The notes under the pieces are model-generated. The model saw nothing but the letters and a program-made list of their open reading frames with translations, made no database searches and was not told the origin of the DNA. Below are positions 63,301-64,000 of a DNA stretch of 64,000 nt, one piece after another (within the stretch, counting starts at the first letter, position 1; every line of letters begins with the position of its first letter). The stretch is from Phymatolithon calcareum (lineage: Eukaryota > Rhodophyta > Florideophyceae > Hapalidiales): the NCBI GenBank assembly GCA_977006965.1, contig CDRMUB010000003.1, positions 42,001-106,000 on the forward strand. The letters run 5' to 3'. The translations under genes were made by a program, and so were the position numbers.

Positions 63301-64000
63301 TGTCGATTGTTTGAGTAAGTGGCACATTTGGACCCAGAAGTCACGAAAGAATATACCTAGGAATACAAGAGTTTGACGGACTTGAAGGTGGAGTGGAGTG
63401 GGAGTGAAAAAGGGATACGGTGGGACTATTCCGAAGTGAAATTCGACGCTGAGCCCGAATCTGGACTTCAGAATGGGACGTGCAGTAAGAGATCATGGTG
63501 TATACAACAAATAAAGTGTCGTCAAGGTCGTCTATGACTCCACAATCCATGCACAAAGACGGCAGACGAAATGTACATGGCGAAGATAAGCTCTGAACAG
63601 GTTGTTAAGGGTGGAGAAGGTGTTGAGAGAGTATGTGGACTGGTCTGAGTCGATTTGAGAGAGTTTGAAATTTTGGTCAAGGTAGTCACCTCGCTGGCGA
63701 AGAAGACGCGGGACACCGACATGACGGGGATGACGTTGTAACATGTTTTAGAGGTTGGGGAAGGTGTTGGGAGAGTATGTGGACTGTCTGAGTCGATTTG
63801 AGAGCGTTTGAAATTTTGGTCAAGGTAGTCTCCCTCTCGGGAGGGAGGACGCGGGACACAAACATGACGATGATGACCGGAAAACATGTGGAGTAGGATG
63901 GTAAAGATGATGGGACAGTGGTTATGGCGTTTGGTTGCCAGTGGAAGACGCTGAGGAGGTTTGTTACTTCTGGGTCCGCGTTTCCAGCCTGTTTTCGCAG
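57347..64000. repeat. 809-bp array with single-base indels (tail of window)
   Basis: Modules begin at 57347, 58151, 58959, 59768, 60576, 61382, 62188, 62996 and 63803, giving net lengths of 804, 808, 809, 808, 806, 806, 808 and 807 bp. Changes are mostly one-base gains or losses in short runs, such as TCTCCTCTC at 57374, GGAAACATG near 57422, GCGAAGAGACG near 58045, CAGAAATGGG near 58627, GTGACTGG near 58935 and CGGACCAGAAG near 60030. Elements lie at 57503-57623, 58309-58429, 59118-59238, 59927-60045, 60734-60853, 61541-61659, 62346-62466, 63155-63275 and 63962 to the end. The final module is cut by the window edge. Confidence 0.94.

Larger units (their letters stand above)
1..64000. repeat. 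Nested higher-order satellite array filling the window
   Basis: The start motif AGCGTTTGAAATTTTGG recurs at 1, 145, 289, 433 and 577 and then throughout, at 144-bp steps broken only by 74-bp units and 665-bp composite modules. Unit arithmetic closes exactly: 1-24046 is 149 x 144 + 35 x 74 bp, and 31619-46774 is 96 x 144 + 18 x 74 bp. No stretch of single-copy sequence was seen. The arrangement is typical of eukaryotic satellite DNA kept uniform by unequal crossing-over and gene conversion. Centromeric, subtelomeric or interstitial position cannot be told from the window. Family identity is not recognised. Confidence 0.97.

Noticed and set aside
1-64000. Telomeric repeat (the GGTTGGGG string)
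   Set aside because: It occurs once per 144-bp monomer and never in tandem as a short repeat.

Overview
The whole 64 kb window is satellite DNA from a eukaryote. I find no credible protein-coding gene, tRNA, rRNA or CRISPR array. Everything derives from one monomer of 144 bp, plus a 74-bp deletion form of it and a 665-bp composite module made of diverged monomers and a small inverted-repeat element. Counting phase by hand, the window holds about 301 copies of the 144-bp unit, 61 copies of the 74-bp unit and 25 composite modules (the last cut by the window end). Many long minus-strand reading frames exist only because 144 is a multiple of three and two minus frames of the monomer lack stops.

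The organism cannot be named. The monomer is about 51% GC with strong G-over-C skew on the plus strand (53 G, 20 C per 144 bp). CpG is not depleted (9 seen, about 7.4 expected). The near-perfect copies show no C-to-T decay. This argues against a heavily CpG-methylated vertebrate satellite and against an active RIP genome, but not for one clade. The setting could be centromeric, pericentromeric, subtelomeric or another heterochromatic block.

Layout. (1) 1-24046: 149 full and 35 short units. The full units are of four kinds, called here A, B1, B2 and B3; the short unit is S. From about 4.5 kb the order S-B3-A-B1-A-B2 recurs as a 794-bp higher-order repeat (HOR). These are grouped with truncated versions into a super-repeat of 3468 bp, and a roughly 5.2 kb block is itself duplicated 9.75-9.89 kb downstream. 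(2) 24047-31618: four composite modules embedded in the array, giving a 2471-bp repeat and a 1965-bp deletion derivative of it. (3) 31619-46774: 96 full and 18 short units with different HOR lengths (1226, 1444, 1082 and 794 bp) and their own diagnostic variants. (4) 46775-57346: composite modules every 1097, 953 or 809 bp, settling into a homogeneous 809-bp array with no 74-bp units. (5) 57347-64000: the same 809-bp array, but single-base indels appear abruptly and unit lengths fall to 804-809 bp. This looks like unpolished sequence near a contig end.

The most notable single element is a 121-bp segment in each composite module. It has 22-bp perfect terminal inverted repeats and a GTT direct repeat on both sides. 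Removing it, with one GTT, restores a recognisable monomer junction, so it looks like a MITE-like insertion that was then carried along and amplified by the satellite. Types, counts and periods were read by eye from the sequence; no alignment program or database was used.
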